A DNA stretch of 45,952 nt from Treponema sp. UBA1233 (GCA_002309305.1 DBWR01000011.1:41775-87726); one strand, 5' to 3'. Shown: positions 34,225-42,911, counted from the stretch's first letter. Numbers and translations: made by a program. Notes: generated by a model not told the origin, from the letters alone.

Positions 34225-35670
34225 CTACTTGAAAAACAAAAGCAAGTCGTTCAGCAGATAATGATTTTCGTCAAGCAAACTTAATTTTTTGATTTTATTT
34301 CCATCCAGGTAATAGAGTGTATCATCATTTATGTACGCCATATATAATTCATCTCCGTAACAGAAGTATGAGCCAGCCGATGAACTGTTGAATGCGAAAA
34401 ATGTAAAGCCATCCGTACCAGGGACAAAGTCCGGCCCAATCACTGTAGTGTCCCTATCAAATTTATATTCCCTGCCATTTACATTCACCACATCAAAATC
34501 ATAACCGCTTCGAAATAAAAAATCATTTCCTTTCATTTTGAAATCAGTAAAAAGAAATGAATTATCTGTTTCGTAAATCAATTTGCCGTCGACATAGAGT
34601 CCAAATTTAGCAGAACCGTTTTCTGCACTCCAAACCGCATGACCTTCATCATCAAACTCCAAACTCTGAACATAAATGTAGGGGCCAAAAACACCTGCGG
34701 GACATGTAACCCAAACATCCTCAAATGCTGAGTCAGGATTTTCCGAATAGCTTTCCTTTAATTCTGAAACAATCTGTCCGTCTTTCAAAAGCAATATCAG
34801 GTGATGAGAAAAATAACTACCCCACAGGGATATGATAATTCCATCGTCCATATATGTTCCGGAACTTGGAGTCGAGCTGTAAACAGATGCATCCAGTTCT
34901 TTGAGTATTTTATCCTCACACATGATGTATATTGTTTTATAATCAAGTGACTCGGCAAGGTAATATGCCCTTCCATCTCCCGACGGGAAAAGTGTTACGT
35001 AATTATATGGACCTTTATCTTCATCCTCAATACAAACATAATAATCAGTTGTTTTTGGATCAGCCCATGAATAAATGAACCTGTCCACTTCACCAATTAA
35101 CACTCCTTTTTCGCGCACAAAAGAATAGGGGCCTCGTTTTTCTCCGTCAATGTAAACATAGTCAAATCCGCCTTCGTCAACACAAAAACATGTACTGCCA
35201 TTTTTCTTATACAGAAAAAAATCCGGTCTATTATCAAATGGTCCGTATGTCTTTTCTTCCGTAATCAAGAACCATTTTTCATTTTCCTGAACGAACAGAA
35301 CAAACTTTCCATATTCCTTCCTGACGTACATCCAATACAAATCATCGTAAACTCCGACCTCTTTTCCATTCAACACGAAATGAACTTTTTCATCATCAGA
35401 ATAAGCTAAGGCAAAGTTTTCTCCCACCCTCCTTACATGTGGTTCATCAACAAAAGGTCCTATTTTCTCCCCGTTCAAAGTAAAATAATATTCATCCCCA
35501 ACTTTATAAACAAAAATGAAATCATCATCACTATATCCTGCAAATCCATATATTGAATCCCTGCTTATTTCTTCTGGAATTTTTGCCACAACCTTGCCCG
35601 GTGTTGCGGAGAAAAGTCTTATAGCACACAATGCAAATGCAAAGACAATCAACAACTTTTTATTCTTCAT
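34225..35670 (-). CDS. Secreted repeat protein, GPF/GPY motif, propeller-like
   Basis: This 481-residue protein has a signal peptide (MKNKKLLIVFAFALCAIRLFSA). It consists of repeats of roughly 40-50 residues, each a few aromatic-rich strands around a turn: NGEKIGPFVD, NGKEVGVYDD, EEKTYGPFDN, DGEKRGPYSF, EDKGPYNYV, AGVFGPYIYV and SAKFGLYVDG. This suggests a beta-propeller or WG-like repeat fold. No catalytic residues are apparent. ATG 35670 has AAAAGGAG at 7 nt and is better than ATG 35676 (spacing 1). It is upstream of the HExxH gene on the same strand, which has its own -10 TAGAAT at 34212-34217. Confidence 0.6.
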   Translation of the reverse strand: MKNKKLLIVFAFALCAIRLFSATPGKVVAKIPEEISRDSIYGFAGYSDDDFIFVYKVGDEYYFTLNGEKIGPFVDEPHVRRVGENFALAYSDDEKVHFVLNGKEVGVYDDLYWMYVRKEYGKFVLFVQENEKWFLITEEKTYGPFDNRPDFFLYKKNGSTCFCVDEGGFDYVYIDGEKRGPYSFVREKGVLIGEVDRFIYSWADPKTTDYYVCIEDEDKGPYNYVTLFPSGDGRAYYLAESLDYKTIYIMCEDKILKELDASVYSSTPSSGTYMDDGIIISLWGSYFSHHLILLLKDGQIVSELKESYSENPDSAFEDVWVTCPAGVFGPYIYVQSLEFDDEGHAVWSAENGSAKFGLYVDGKLIYETDNSFLFTDFKMKGNDFLFRSGYDFDVVNVNGREYKFDRDTTVIGPDFVPGTDGFTFFAFNSSSAGSYFCYGDELYMAYINDDTLYYLDGNKIKKLSLLDENHYLLNDLLLFFK

Positions 35671-35719
35671 AAACATACTCCTTTTGATAATGCCATATAC
35701 CGCACAATCTCTTTATTTC

Positions 35720-35749
35720 ATTCTACAGGACTTCGTTTGCTTTATTCAA
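35720..35749 (-). promoter_or_regulatory. Promoter of the GPF/GPY-repeat gene
   Basis: Minus strand: -35 TTGAAT (35744-35749), 18-bp spacer, -10 TAGAAT (35720-35725), giving a leader of about 40 nt. Confidence 0.5.
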
Positions 35750-35790
35750 GGAGCCAAAATGAATTGCCTATAATGAATCTACATGATACA

Positions 35791-36567
35791 ATGAAAAGCA
35801 TGAGCATTTCTGTTGTTGTTTTTGATTTGGGTGGAACCCTGATGGAATATAAGGGCATGCACTTGAGCTGGGTTTCGTATTACAAGGACAGCTTTGATTA
35901 TGTGAACAAAACTCTTGCACTGGGCCTGACTGATTCACAAATCGAAACATCCATCGAAATCTTCAAGAACTATAATCCCAGAATAAAACCGCGAGAAGTT
36001 GAAATTGCCCCGGAAACAATCTTTGCCGACATCACTTCAGGCTGGAACACAAGCATTCCTGTAAAGCAAATCATCGACACCTTTTTTGAATCCCTTCATC
36101 TTGAACCTGTGATTTATGACGATTCAATTCCCGCGCTAAAAAAACTTCGTGAACTTGGATACAAAATCGCCGCACTTACGGACGTTGCAACCGGCATGCC
36201 CGATGAACTCCACAAAAACTATGTCTCTCCCCTGCTTCCGTATTTTGACTTGTACGTGTCTTCACTTTCATGCGGCTACAAAAAACCAAACGTCAAGGGC
36301 CTCAAAGACATTGCACAATATTTTAACGTAAAGCCAGAATGCATGATGATGATTGGTGACGACTTGCGCGACGTCCAGGTTGCAAAAAATTTCGGCTGCA
36401 AATCAGTCTTAATCGAAAGAAATGACTCCGACCTCCATGACACGGAAAAAGATTCCTCATCCAGAACAGCACGAAACTACGGCCAGGACTACACTATTTG
36501 TGGGCTTGGGGAGGTGACATCTCACCCCACAAATCTCCTGACTATGCTCAGAACTGAACCAAGATAA
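35791..36567 (+). CDS. HAD-superfamily hydrolase
   Basis: This 258-residue haloacid dehalogenase-type hydrolase carries motif I VVFDLGGTLM (nucleophile Asp; the second Asp of DxD is Gly, as in many DLGGT members), motif II in AALTDVA, the Lys of motif III in GYKKPNVKG and motif IV in MIGDDLRDVQVAKNFG. Probably a phosphatase of a small metabolite; the DLGGT form makes this less certain. Start is unclear: TATAAT lies at 35769-35774, and ATG 35791 or 35800 would follow by 16 or 25 nt. ATG 35773 overlaps that box and was rejected. Its last 46 bases overlap the fructosamine kinase on the other strand. Confidence 0.75.
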   Translation: MKSMSISVVVFDLGGTLMEYKGMHLSWVSYYKDSFDYVNKTLALGLTDSQIETSIEIFKNYNPRIKPREVEIAPETIFADITSGWNTSIPVKQIIDTFFESLHLEPVIYDDSIPALKKLRELGYKIAALTDVATGMPDELHKNYVSPLLPYFDLYVSSLSCGYKKPNVKGLKDIAQYFNVKPECMMMIGDDLRDVQVAKNFGCKSVLIERNDSDLHDTEKDSSSRTARNYGQDYTICGLGEVTSHPTNLLTMLRTEPR

Positions 36568-37469
36568 CCGGAGCCAAAGAGGTTCAAGTGATTCAAGAGC
36601 TGATACAGGTTATACAGGTCACGGCGGGTTTTGTATTCCGGCTCAAGGGGATTTGCTTCATTGTAGGCGGCATAAAACCGTGCGGGAAACCCACCAAAGA
36701 GTTCCGTCATGGCAAGATCTACTTCCGCATGTCCCACGTATACGGCTGGGTCTATCATCATGGCTTTGCCTTCAGGTCCGCACATCACGTTTCCGCTCCA
36801 GAGGTCCCCGTGCAATAGGCTCGCTTGTTTTGGTTCAATCAAAAATTCATCCAGATGGTCAAGCAGTCTTGTAATCAGAGTCCTGTCCTGTGAAGAAAAA
36901 TATGCATCCGCATCCCTGAACTGAGGACCAAGCCTGTTGTCCCGAAAAAAAGAAATCCAGCTGTCCGACTTAGTGTTTTTCTGTGGCCGTTCCCCAATAA
37001 AGTTGTCCTGGAAAAAACCGAATTTTCCTTTTGAAGAATTTCCGCCACCCAAATCAAGTTCCATCACCGGCTTTGTATCTGCAAGGTGCATTGCCGCAAG
37101 TTCATGTCCAAAGGTTTCCCAATAATCCCCGCGAGGCCTTGCACTCTGAATGAATTCCAGCAGTAGAAAACAGAATGGATCATCAGCCCAAGCAGGATCA
37201 GTTCCCGTACACAGAATGGCTGGAGTCTTTACTGTGCCGGTTGATTCAATTGCACAAAGCCCCATCGCTTCGGCAACAAAGAAATCTTCATCCACGCGAG
37301 AGTTGGACTTCATGAAAACGTGTTCACCGGTTTCGAGTTCAAGCTCATAAGCTTTGTTGATGTCGCCACCGTCAAGTCTCTCTATTCTGATAACAGTTGC
37401 CTTTGGTGGGAAAAGTACATCCAGAGCTATCTGTAATCTCTTGAAATGTGATTTGATTTCTGTTCTCAT
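36522..37469 (-). CDS. Fructosamine kinase family protein
   Basis: This 315-residue protein is a kinase of the FN3K/APH fold, which phosphorylates sugar-amine (Amadori) adducts so that they fall apart. Visible landmarks: LDGGDINKAYELEL (nucleotide loop), HVFMKSN (ATP Lys), LLHGDLWSGNVM (catalytic Asp) and MMIDPAVYVGHAEVDLAM (metal-binding Asp). The length is normal for the family. It has a leaderless-type promoter with ATG 37469 6 nt after a -10 box. The 3' ends of this gene and the HAD gene overlap by 46 bp; a HAD phosphatase near a sugar kinase may be a metabolite-repair pair. Confidence 0.88.
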   Translation of the reverse strand: MRTEIKSHFKRLQIALDVLFPPKATVIRIERLDGGDINKAYELELETGEHVFMKSNSRVDEDFFVAEAMGLCAIESTGTVKTPAILCTGTDPAWADDPFCFLLLEFIQSARPRGDYWETFGHELAAMHLADTKPVMELDLGGGNSSKGKFGFFQDNFIGERPQKNTKSDSWISFFRDNRLGPQFRDADAYFSSQDRTLITRLLDHLDEFLIEPKQASLLHGDLWSGNVMCGPEGKAMMIDPAVYVGHAEVDLAMTELFGGFPARFYAAYNEANPLEPEYKTRRDLYNLYQLLNHLNLFGSGYLGSVLSIVRRFVG

Positions 37470-37475
37470 GAGAAT

Positions 37476-37504
37476 AGTTTATCAAATTGCAACTTAATTT
37501 ACAA
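37476..37504 (-). promoter_or_regulatory. Promoter of fructosamine kinase (leaderless candidate)
   Basis: Minus strand: -35 TTGTAA (37499-37504), 17-bp spacer, -10 TAAACT (37476-37481), then 6 nt to ATG 37469. There is no Shine-Dalgarno. Confidence 0.5.
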
Positions 37505-37530
37505 CTTTTTACACGCAGGGAGCTGTCCCC

Positions 37531-38295
37531 TTAAATTACCTTTACCAAATCGCAGCACAGCATCACAAGGTTATGGCGGATTCCAACCCTCTTGTCCCAT
37601 GACCTTGTATCCCATTCATCCTGGGAAACATCGTCACCACCGTAGATTATTGCACCATAGTCAAAGTTGCGGAATTGTGCTACAGCTATGCAACCGGCCT
37701 GTTCCATCTCCACGATTTTTGCTCCTTCTGCCTTGCGCCTTTCGACAAGGGCCTTTGTCTCGCGGAACATTGCGTCTGTAGTCCAGGTGATTCCACTTAA
37801 ATGCGGAATGTTGTGTGCCTCAAGATATGAACATATTTTTTCTGCAATCTTTTTGTCGCTGTAAATGTAGCGGGATGGTTTTATATAACGGTAAGAAAAA
37901 CCTTCGTCACGGATGGCACCTTCTACCACCAGAAGCTCCCCTACCTTTATGTTCTTGTCCAGCACTCCACCGCCACCACAGAACATGACCTTTTTTGCCC
38001 CGCATGATGCAAACACCTCAAGGTTTCCGGCACAGGAAGGACAGCCCACAATACCCAGAGTAATCATAACCTCGGGATTGTCCCTAAAGCGATATATGTC
38101 AACTGGATTTTCACCAGAAAAATGACGTTCAAGCTCAAGCTGATTGTTTTTTATCAAGTCATTCATAACGTCAGGAAAAAAAGTGATTATGAGTTTATCT
38201 GTAGAAAAAGGCTCAAGGTTCCATTTGAACGGATTGACAACCGCATCCATGTCGTCATCAAATTCTAAAACCGGATATTCATTTTCAATTATCAT
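37531..38295 (-). CDS. Nucleoside phosphorylase (PNP/UDP family)
   Basis: This 254-residue protein of the PNP_UDP_1 family splits nucleosides with phosphate to free base and ribose-1-phosphate. ITLGIVGCPSCAGNLEV and the glycine-rich FCGGGGVLD form the phosphate and base pocket, and KIVEMEQAGCIAVAQ is the conserved ribose-binding VEMExA region. The N-terminal segment of 60 residues before the core is longer than in uridine phosphorylase. Whether purines or pyrimidines are used is not decidable. AGGAGG precedes ATG 38295. Confidence 0.85.
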   Translation of the reverse strand: MIIENEYPVLEFDDDMDAVVNPFKWNLEPFSTDKLIITFFPDVMNDLIKNNQLELERHFSGENPVDIYRFRDNPEVMITLGIVGCPSCAGNLEVFASCGAKKVMFCGGGGVLDKNIKVGELLVVEGAIRDEGFSYRYIKPSRYIYSDKKIAEKICSYLEAHNIPHLSGITWTTDAMFRETKALVERRKAEGAKIVEMEQAGCIAVAQFRNFDYGAIIYGGDDVSQDEWDTRSWDKRVGIRHNLVMLCCDLVKVI

Positions 38296-38321
38296 AACAA
38301 CCTCCTAAGCCTCTGCATTCA

Positions 38322-38350
38322 ATCTTAACAAAGTTTTACAATGCTTACAA
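38322..38350 (-). promoter_or_regulatory. Promoter of the nucleoside phosphorylase
   Basis: Minus strand: -35 TTGTAA (38345-38350), 17-bp spacer, extended -10 TGTTAAGAT with TAAGAT at 38322-38327. Confidence 0.55.
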
Positions 38351-38457
38351 TATACTCCCTTCTTGTGTTATGATTGTTTCGGTCATCATTTTGGAAATTG
38401 GACACATCGGCATTCATCTTGCACACGAAAAGGAAGTAAAAAAACAAAAATTCCAAC

Positions 38458-38529
38458 ATTACCTATTGACATAATAGGTAATTCGGGTTATATTCTCTTT
38501 ATAAGACTTTACCTACTTAACTAGTAGGT
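38458..38529 (+). promoter_or_regulatory. cysK promoter with two matching operators
   Basis: -35 TTGACA (38466-38471), 17-bp spacer and -10 TATATT (38489-38494) form a near-consensus promoter. Operator 1 has perfect 10-bp arms ATTACCTATT (38458-38467) and AATAGGTAAT (38473-38482) around 5 bp, covering the -35. Operator 2 has arms ACCTACT (38511-38517) and AGTAGGT (38523-38529), also around 5 bp, just downstream of the start site. The shared form ACCTAyT-N5-ArTAGGT resembles Rrf2-type (CymR/IscR-like) sites. The regulator is not in the window. Confidence 0.75.
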
Positions 38530-38554
38530 TTACTAATTTACTAAGGAGAATACT

Positions 38555-39493
38555 ATGGCAGACATCAAACAAAGCTCATTGGAATTAATCGGTAAGACAC
38601 CGCTTTTACAGTTGAACGGCTATTCAAAAAAGGCTGGCATTTCTGGAGCCACCATTCTTGCAAAACTTGAATACCTGAATCCGGCAGGAAGCGTTAAGGA
38701 TAGAATCGCCCTTGCCATGATTGAAGATGCAGAGGCAAAAGGCCTTCTTAAACCGGGTGCCACAATCATCGAACCGACATCAGGAAACACGGGAATCGGT
38801 CTTGCCGCAGTCGCCGCCGCAAAGGGATACCATGCAATCCTTACCCTCCCCGATACAATGAGTGTTGAACGCCGCAATCTGCTCAAGGCATACGGTGCTG
38901 AAATCGTCCTTACAGAAGGTGCCAAGGGTATGAAGGGTGCCATAGCAAAAGCCGAGGAACTCCATGCCTCAACTCCAGGAAGCTTCATTCCGGGACAGTT
39001 CATCAATCCGGCCAACCCAGCCGCCCACAAAAAGTCTACAGGACCTGAAATCTGGGAACAGACAGACGGAAAGGTTGACATCTTTGTAGCAGGTGTAGGA
39101 ACAGGTGGAACTCTTACTGGTGTAGGCGAATACCTCAAGGAAAAGAATCCAAACGTAAAAGTAGTTGCAGTTGAACCGGCAACAAGCCCCGTACTTTCAA
39201 AGGGAACACCGGGAGCCCACAAAATCCAGGGAATTGGAGCAGGCTTTGTTCCCGATGTCCTGAACACAAAGGTTTACGACGAAATCATCCCGATTGAAAA
39301 TGAAGATGCATTCACAGAGGGCCGCCTCTTTGCCACAAGCGAAGGAATCCTCGTGGGCATTTCAAGTGGTGCCGCACTCAAGGCCGCCAGCATTCTTGCC
39401 AACAGACCAGAGAACAAGGGAAAGACAATCGTGGTCCTTCTTCCTGATTCAGGAGACCGCTACCTTTCAACACCACTTTTCAGCAATAATTAA
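38555..39493 (+). CDS. cysK: Cysteine synthase A
   Basis: This 312-residue PLP enzyme joins O-acetylserine and sulfide to cysteine. The PLP lysine is in LNPAGSVKDRIAL, the cofactor phosphate loop is GTGGTLTG, TSGNTGIGLA binds the substrate carboxylate, and the C-terminal VGISSGAALKAA is typical. The length is standard. AAGGAGA precedes ATG 38555. Twin operators upstream suggest repression according to cysteine or sulfur (or Fe-S) status. No serine acetyltransferase lies nearby. Confidence 0.93.
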   Translation: MADIKQSSLELIGKTPLLQLNGYSKKAGISGATILAKLEYLNPAGSVKDRIALAMIEDAEAKGLLKPGATIIEPTSGNTGIGLAAVAAAKGYHAILTLPDTMSVERRNLLKAYGAEIVLTEGAKGMKGAIAKAEELHASTPGSFIPGQFINPANPAAHKKSTGPEIWEQTDGKVDIFVAGVGTGGTLTGVGEYLKEKNPNVKVVAVEPATSPVLSKGTPGAHKIQGIGAGFVPDVLNTKVYDEIIPIENEDAFTEGRLFATSEGILVGISSGAALKAASILANRPENKGKTIVVLLPDSGDRYLSTPLFSNN

Positions 39494-39506
39494 ATAAATC
39501 CATCCA

Positions 39507-39525
39507 GCGGGGGCCCATCCCCCGC
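39507..39525 (+). terminator. GC hairpin after cysK
   Basis: GCGGGGG (39507-39513) and CCCCCGC (39519-39525) form a perfect 7-bp stem with a 5-nt loop. The T-tract is poor (CCCCTTTTC about 10 nt later), so efficiency as an intrinsic terminator is uncertain. Confidence 0.45.
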
Positions 39526-39544
39526 AACGCCCCCTTTTCACCAG

Positions 39545-39573
39545 TTTACTTGTTACACAATGTCCGTTATAAT
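39545..39573 (+). promoter_or_regulatory. Promoter A of a matching pair
   Basis: -35 TTTACT (39545-39550), 17-bp spacer, -10 TATAAT (39568-39573). The spacer shares GTTACA and TGTC with promoter B at 45051-45079 at identical positions. Confidence 0.7.
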
Positions 39574-39623
39574 GTATTATAGATGATTAATTAAGTGTTT
39601 CTGCATTTCTAAAGGGGTTTATC

Positions 39624-40742
39624 ATGAAAAAACTACCGGCGATAATCTGTGTGTTGGTTTTACCATTTGTCCTGTCCTCATGCATAAGGCATTGGAAAGA
39701 CGGAGGAACCGTTACCTATGATTTTTTTGTATGCAAGATCATTTCATGGAACAGCCTCGATGGAAAACAATACACCGAAATACATTTCTTCCCCGACAGC
39801 CTTTTCTCCCTTGACACTTTTGATGACCGCGAAGAAAAAGAATTTGATGCACTGCTGGAAAGTGCAAAACCAGACGGACAGGATGAACCTTATGTTGAAC
39901 TTCATTCACTGGATACATATCCTTCAAGCGGAAATAAAAAATATGATGCCTATGTAAAACGCGGAAAAGAGGTCAATTATTATTTGATCAGAAGGATGCT
40001 GAATAATGAACCGACAAAATTCTACATTCCGGACATTGCCACTCCACTTACCGATGGCGACATAGCCTTTATGATGCTGATGGACATCAACTGCGATGAC
40101 GACGGATGGGAAAAGAAACTGTTTCCATCGTTTGTTACGGAAAAAGAGGGATATACTGCACGCTATCTTTTTGACTATCTTCATGCCTCAGAATCAAACC
40201 GACTTGAGGTTGCCCAGAAACTGCTTGAACATTATGTTGAAGATAAAAACGGACTCCTTTCTTCACATTTTAAATATTTATCCTCCAGAAAATTCGAAGA
40301 CCTTCAGTGGATATTTGAAAAAGCAGAACCTTTGATTGAAAACGAGGCGGACAAAAAAATAATTTCTGATGCAATAAACCTTGTGTTTCAGCTTTCAAAG
40401 TTAGAAGAAATAGACTCCGGAATAACCTGGGCTTATGATGCCTACTCAGATGGAGATGCCACACTTAAGATTATTAAATGTGACGGCGGATTCGTTAAAG
40501 GAGCTGGTTCTCATATAGTAAATTATGACTTCTATCTTAGAACTAAAGACAGGTACGTAAACATTTACCTCACGGATGACGACTGTAATCTTGTCATAGA
40601 CATTGGCGGAGGAGGAGACAGGAACGGGCCCCTGTATCATGCTCAAGGTGGAGATGACGGATTGGATTTTGAGCCCAATCGCTTTTACGAGATAAACACA
40701 AAGTCCAAACTTGTAAAAGTTAGGGATTTCTACTGGTACTAG
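39624..40742 (+). CDS. Hypothetical lipoprotein
   Basis: This 372-residue lipoprotein has a signal ending FVLSSC (Cys20). The mature part is acidic. Residues of about 120-250 look helical (YLIRRMLNNEP, LLEHYVEDKN, WIFEKAEPLIENEADKK). The end is beta-like with many Asp and Gly (YLTDDDCNLVIDIGGGG). No known domain is recognised. AAAGGGG precedes ATG 39624. Its promoter is nearly the same as that of the YARHG-like gene at 45114, suggesting they are controlled together. Envelope location is inferred from the lipobox. Confidence 0.6.
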   Translation: MKKLPAIICVLVLPFVLSSCIRHWKDGGTVTYDFFVCKIISWNSLDGKQYTEIHFFPDSLFSLDTFDDREEKEFDALLESAKPDGQDEPYVELHSLDTYPSSGNKKYDAYVKRGKEVNYYLIRRMLNNEPTKFYIPDIATPLTDGDIAFMMLMDINCDDDGWEKKLFPSFVTEKEGYTARYLFDYLHASESNRLEVAQKLLEHYVEDKNGLLSSHFKYLSSRKFEDLQWIFEKAEPLIENEADKKIISDAINLVFQLSKLEEIDSGITWAYDAYSDGDATLKIIKCDGGFVKGAGSHIVNYDFYLRTKDRYVNIYLTDDDCNLVIDIGGGGDRNGPLYHAQGGDDGLDFEPNRFYEINTKSKLVKVRDFYWY

Positions 40743-40775
40743 ACGAAAAACTCATCCTGTTTGTTTCCAGCTTCC

Positions 40776-40804
40776 TTTACTAAGTTCCTTTTATGGTTTA
40801 TCAT
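40776..40804 (+). promoter_or_regulatory. Promoter of the GH51 operon
   Basis: -35 TTTACT (40776-40781), 17-bp spacer, -10 TATCAT (40799-40804). GGAAGGGAG follows before ATG 40826. Confidence 0.5.
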
Positions 40805-40825
40805 TCAGGAAGGGAGATTTCGAAT

Positions 40826-42910
40826 ATGAAAAAAAACACTCTTGCACTTTCTGATAAATCTGCACATGACATCTCACCTGACATGATCGGGCTTTTTTTT
40901 GAGGACATCAACTTTGCGGCGGACGGAGGCCTTTATGCCGAGATGATAGAGAACCGTTCATTTGAGGCGGTCAAAAGCAAAGGCGAAAGCCACAACTATG
41001 TCCTGCGTGAGGACAACCTTTATGCATGGTCTGGAGCAGAGGATGCGTTGGAAATTTCCTGCAACGAACCGTTAAGCCAGAACAATCCGCACTACCTGCG
41101 CTTTACTGCCAGAAACGACGGCGAAGGATTCAGGAACAAGGCCTATGACGGCATTTTCCTCAAGAAGGGAATGAAATACAAAATCTCGTTTTATGCCCGT
41201 GAGGTAAAATATCCCGAAGGAAAAATTGCGGTCTCTGTAAAAAAAGACGGCAAAGCCTATGCGAAAACAGAAATCGATTTTAACAATTCAAAAAAACGTC
41301 CCGCAGAATGGATGGATACAATCAAAGTTACATGCGACACCCTTGAATGGGAACATTACACCGGAGTCCTTACCGCACTTGAAGACGTTAAGGGAGCTGA
41401 CTTTGAAATCGCACTTACCAAAGCGGGCTCTGTGGAGTTTGACCTTATTTCCATGATTCCAGAGGATGCAGTTGCAGGTGTTTTTCGCAAGGATCTTTTT
41501 GAAGCGCTAAAGGACTTGCACCCCGCATTCATCAGGTTCCCGGGCGGCTGTATTGTAGAAGGCACAAGCATCATGCGCCGCTATCAGTGGAAAAACACAA
41601 TCGGAGAATTGAAGGATAGAAAAATCAACACGAACCTGTGGGCCTTGCAGGGTGGCAACGTGATGACCGCATGGGAAACTCCTGACTGCCATTACATGCA
41701 GAGCTATGGCATCGGTTTCTACGAATACTTTTTGCTTTGCGAACTTTTGTCATCAGAAAAACGTACATGCAAGCCTCTTCCGGTCTTGAACATCGGTGTT
41801 GCATGCCAGTTCCGCTCTTACGAAGTTGTTCCGATTGACTCAGATGATTTCAGGCAGTACGTTCAGGATGCACTCGATTTGATTGAATTTGCCAACGGTC
41901 CTGTCACAAGCAAGTGGGGTTCTCTCCGCGCACAGATGGGCCACCCGGAAAGCTTTAACATGGACATGATTGCCATCGGTAACGAGCAGTGGGAAAGCGG
42001 ATGCGTAGACCTTGCTCCACGTTACATCGCATTTGAAAAGGCCATCCATGAAAAATATCCGGAGATGAAATGCATTGGAACTGCAGGCCCCTTTGTCGGA
42101 AATGACTTCCACGCAAACGCATGGGATTTTTACAGGAAGAATGCTGCCTCAAACAAAAACTTTTCTTATGCGGTGGACGAACACTATTATGTTGCCCCAG
42201 AATGGCTCTATGACAATGTTGCCTTTTATGATGAATATCCGCGTGATGTCCTTGTGTTTGCCGGAGAATATGCCGCTCACGATGCCAACCTTTCCAATTC
42301 AGTGGATGGTGCGGTTGCTGAGGCTGCGATGATGACCGGTATGGAACGCAACGGTGATGTTGTACGACTTGCTTCCTATGCCCCTCTTTTCAACAGGATT
42401 GGACATTCACAGTGGACGCCCGACATGATTTGGTTTGATGCCGAACGTGTTGTGCTGACTCCAAGCTATTATGTCCAGAAAATGTTCTCTGACTTTTCAG
42501 GAACACAAGCGCTGGATTTGAACGGACAGGAAAAGACCCTCAGGGAAAACAAGCTGTATGTTTCGGCCGTAAAAAAATCTTCCGGCTCACAGGAAAAAAT
42601 CATAAAGATTGCAAACGGTTCGGAAGAAGATCAGGTTCTGGTTCTTACCGACACACAGGGAAAAACGCTTTCCGGTAATGCAGAGATAGCACGCCTTGTT
42701 GCTTCAAGTGGCACCGCAAAAAAAGTTGTACCGACAGATGCAGTTGCTTCAAGCGGTGGAACAAAGGCAGTTTCTCCGGAACTCATGTCAAACCTTCAGG
42801 TCTGCGAAAAACGAGCCCCGGAATCAGTAAGCTATACAGTGGAAAAAGAAAACTTAAATGGAGAAATAACAATTCCTGCAAAAAGCTTTGTTGTTGTAAA
42901 ACTGATGTAA
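40826..42910 (+). CDS. GH51 alpha-L-arabinofuranosidase
   Basis: This 694-residue retaining arabinofuranosidase removes arabinose side chains from arabinoxylan or arabinan oligosaccharides. The acid/base is Glu387 in IAIGNEQWESG and the nucleophile Glu481 in VFAGEYAAH; AFIRFPGGCIVEG is the strand before the active site. The N-terminal 40-200 region has a carbohydrate-binding jelly-roll-like segment (KAYDGIFLKKGMKYKISFYA), as in long GH51 enzymes. There is no signal peptide, so it is intracellular. ATG 40826 was chosen over 40793 because of the GGAAGGGAG site. The next gene starts after 1 bp. Confidence 0.9.
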   Translation: MKKNTLALSDKSAHDISPDMIGLFFEDINFAADGGLYAEMIENRSFEAVKSKGESHNYVLREDNLYAWSGAEDALEISCNEPLSQNNPHYLRFTARNDGEGFRNKAYDGIFLKKGMKYKISFYAREVKYPEGKIAVSVKKDGKAYAKTEIDFNNSKKRPAEWMDTIKVTCDTLEWEHYTGVLTALEDVKGADFEIALTKAGSVEFDLISMIPEDAVAGVFRKDLFEALKDLHPAFIRFPGGCIVEGTSIMRRYQWKNTIGELKDRKINTNLWALQGGNVMTAWETPDCHYMQSYGIGFYEYFLLCELLSSEKRTCKPLPVLNIGVACQFRSYEVVPIDSDDFRQYVQDALDLIEFANGPVTSKWGSLRAQMGHPESFNMDMIAIGNEQWESGCVDLAPRYIAFEKAIHEKYPEMKCIGTAGPFVGNDFHANAWDFYRKNAASNKNFSYAVDEHYYVAPEWLYDNVAFYDEYPRDVLVFAGEYAAHDANLSNSVDGAVAEAAMMTGMERNGDVVRLASYAPLFNRIGHSQWTPDMIWFDAERVVLTPSYYVQKMFSDFSGTQALDLNGQEKTLRENKLYVSAVKKSSGSQEKIIKIANGSEEDQVLVLTDTQGKTLSGNAEIARLVASSGTAKKVVPTDAVASSGGTKAVSPELMSNLQVCEKRAPESVSYTVEKENLNGEITIPAKSFVVVKLM

Positions 42911-42911
42911 T

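Noticed and set aside
38370..38474. 34-codon ORF (MIVSVIILEIGH start) before cysK, with a TTACAA-18-TATGAT promoter-like pair overlapping its start
   Set aside because: No ribosome site, and its end runs into the first operator and the -35 box; more likely chance.
38620..39267. 215-codon minus-strand frame
   Set aside because: Antisense to cysK, whose motifs are intact; Pro/Ala/Ser-rich shadow.
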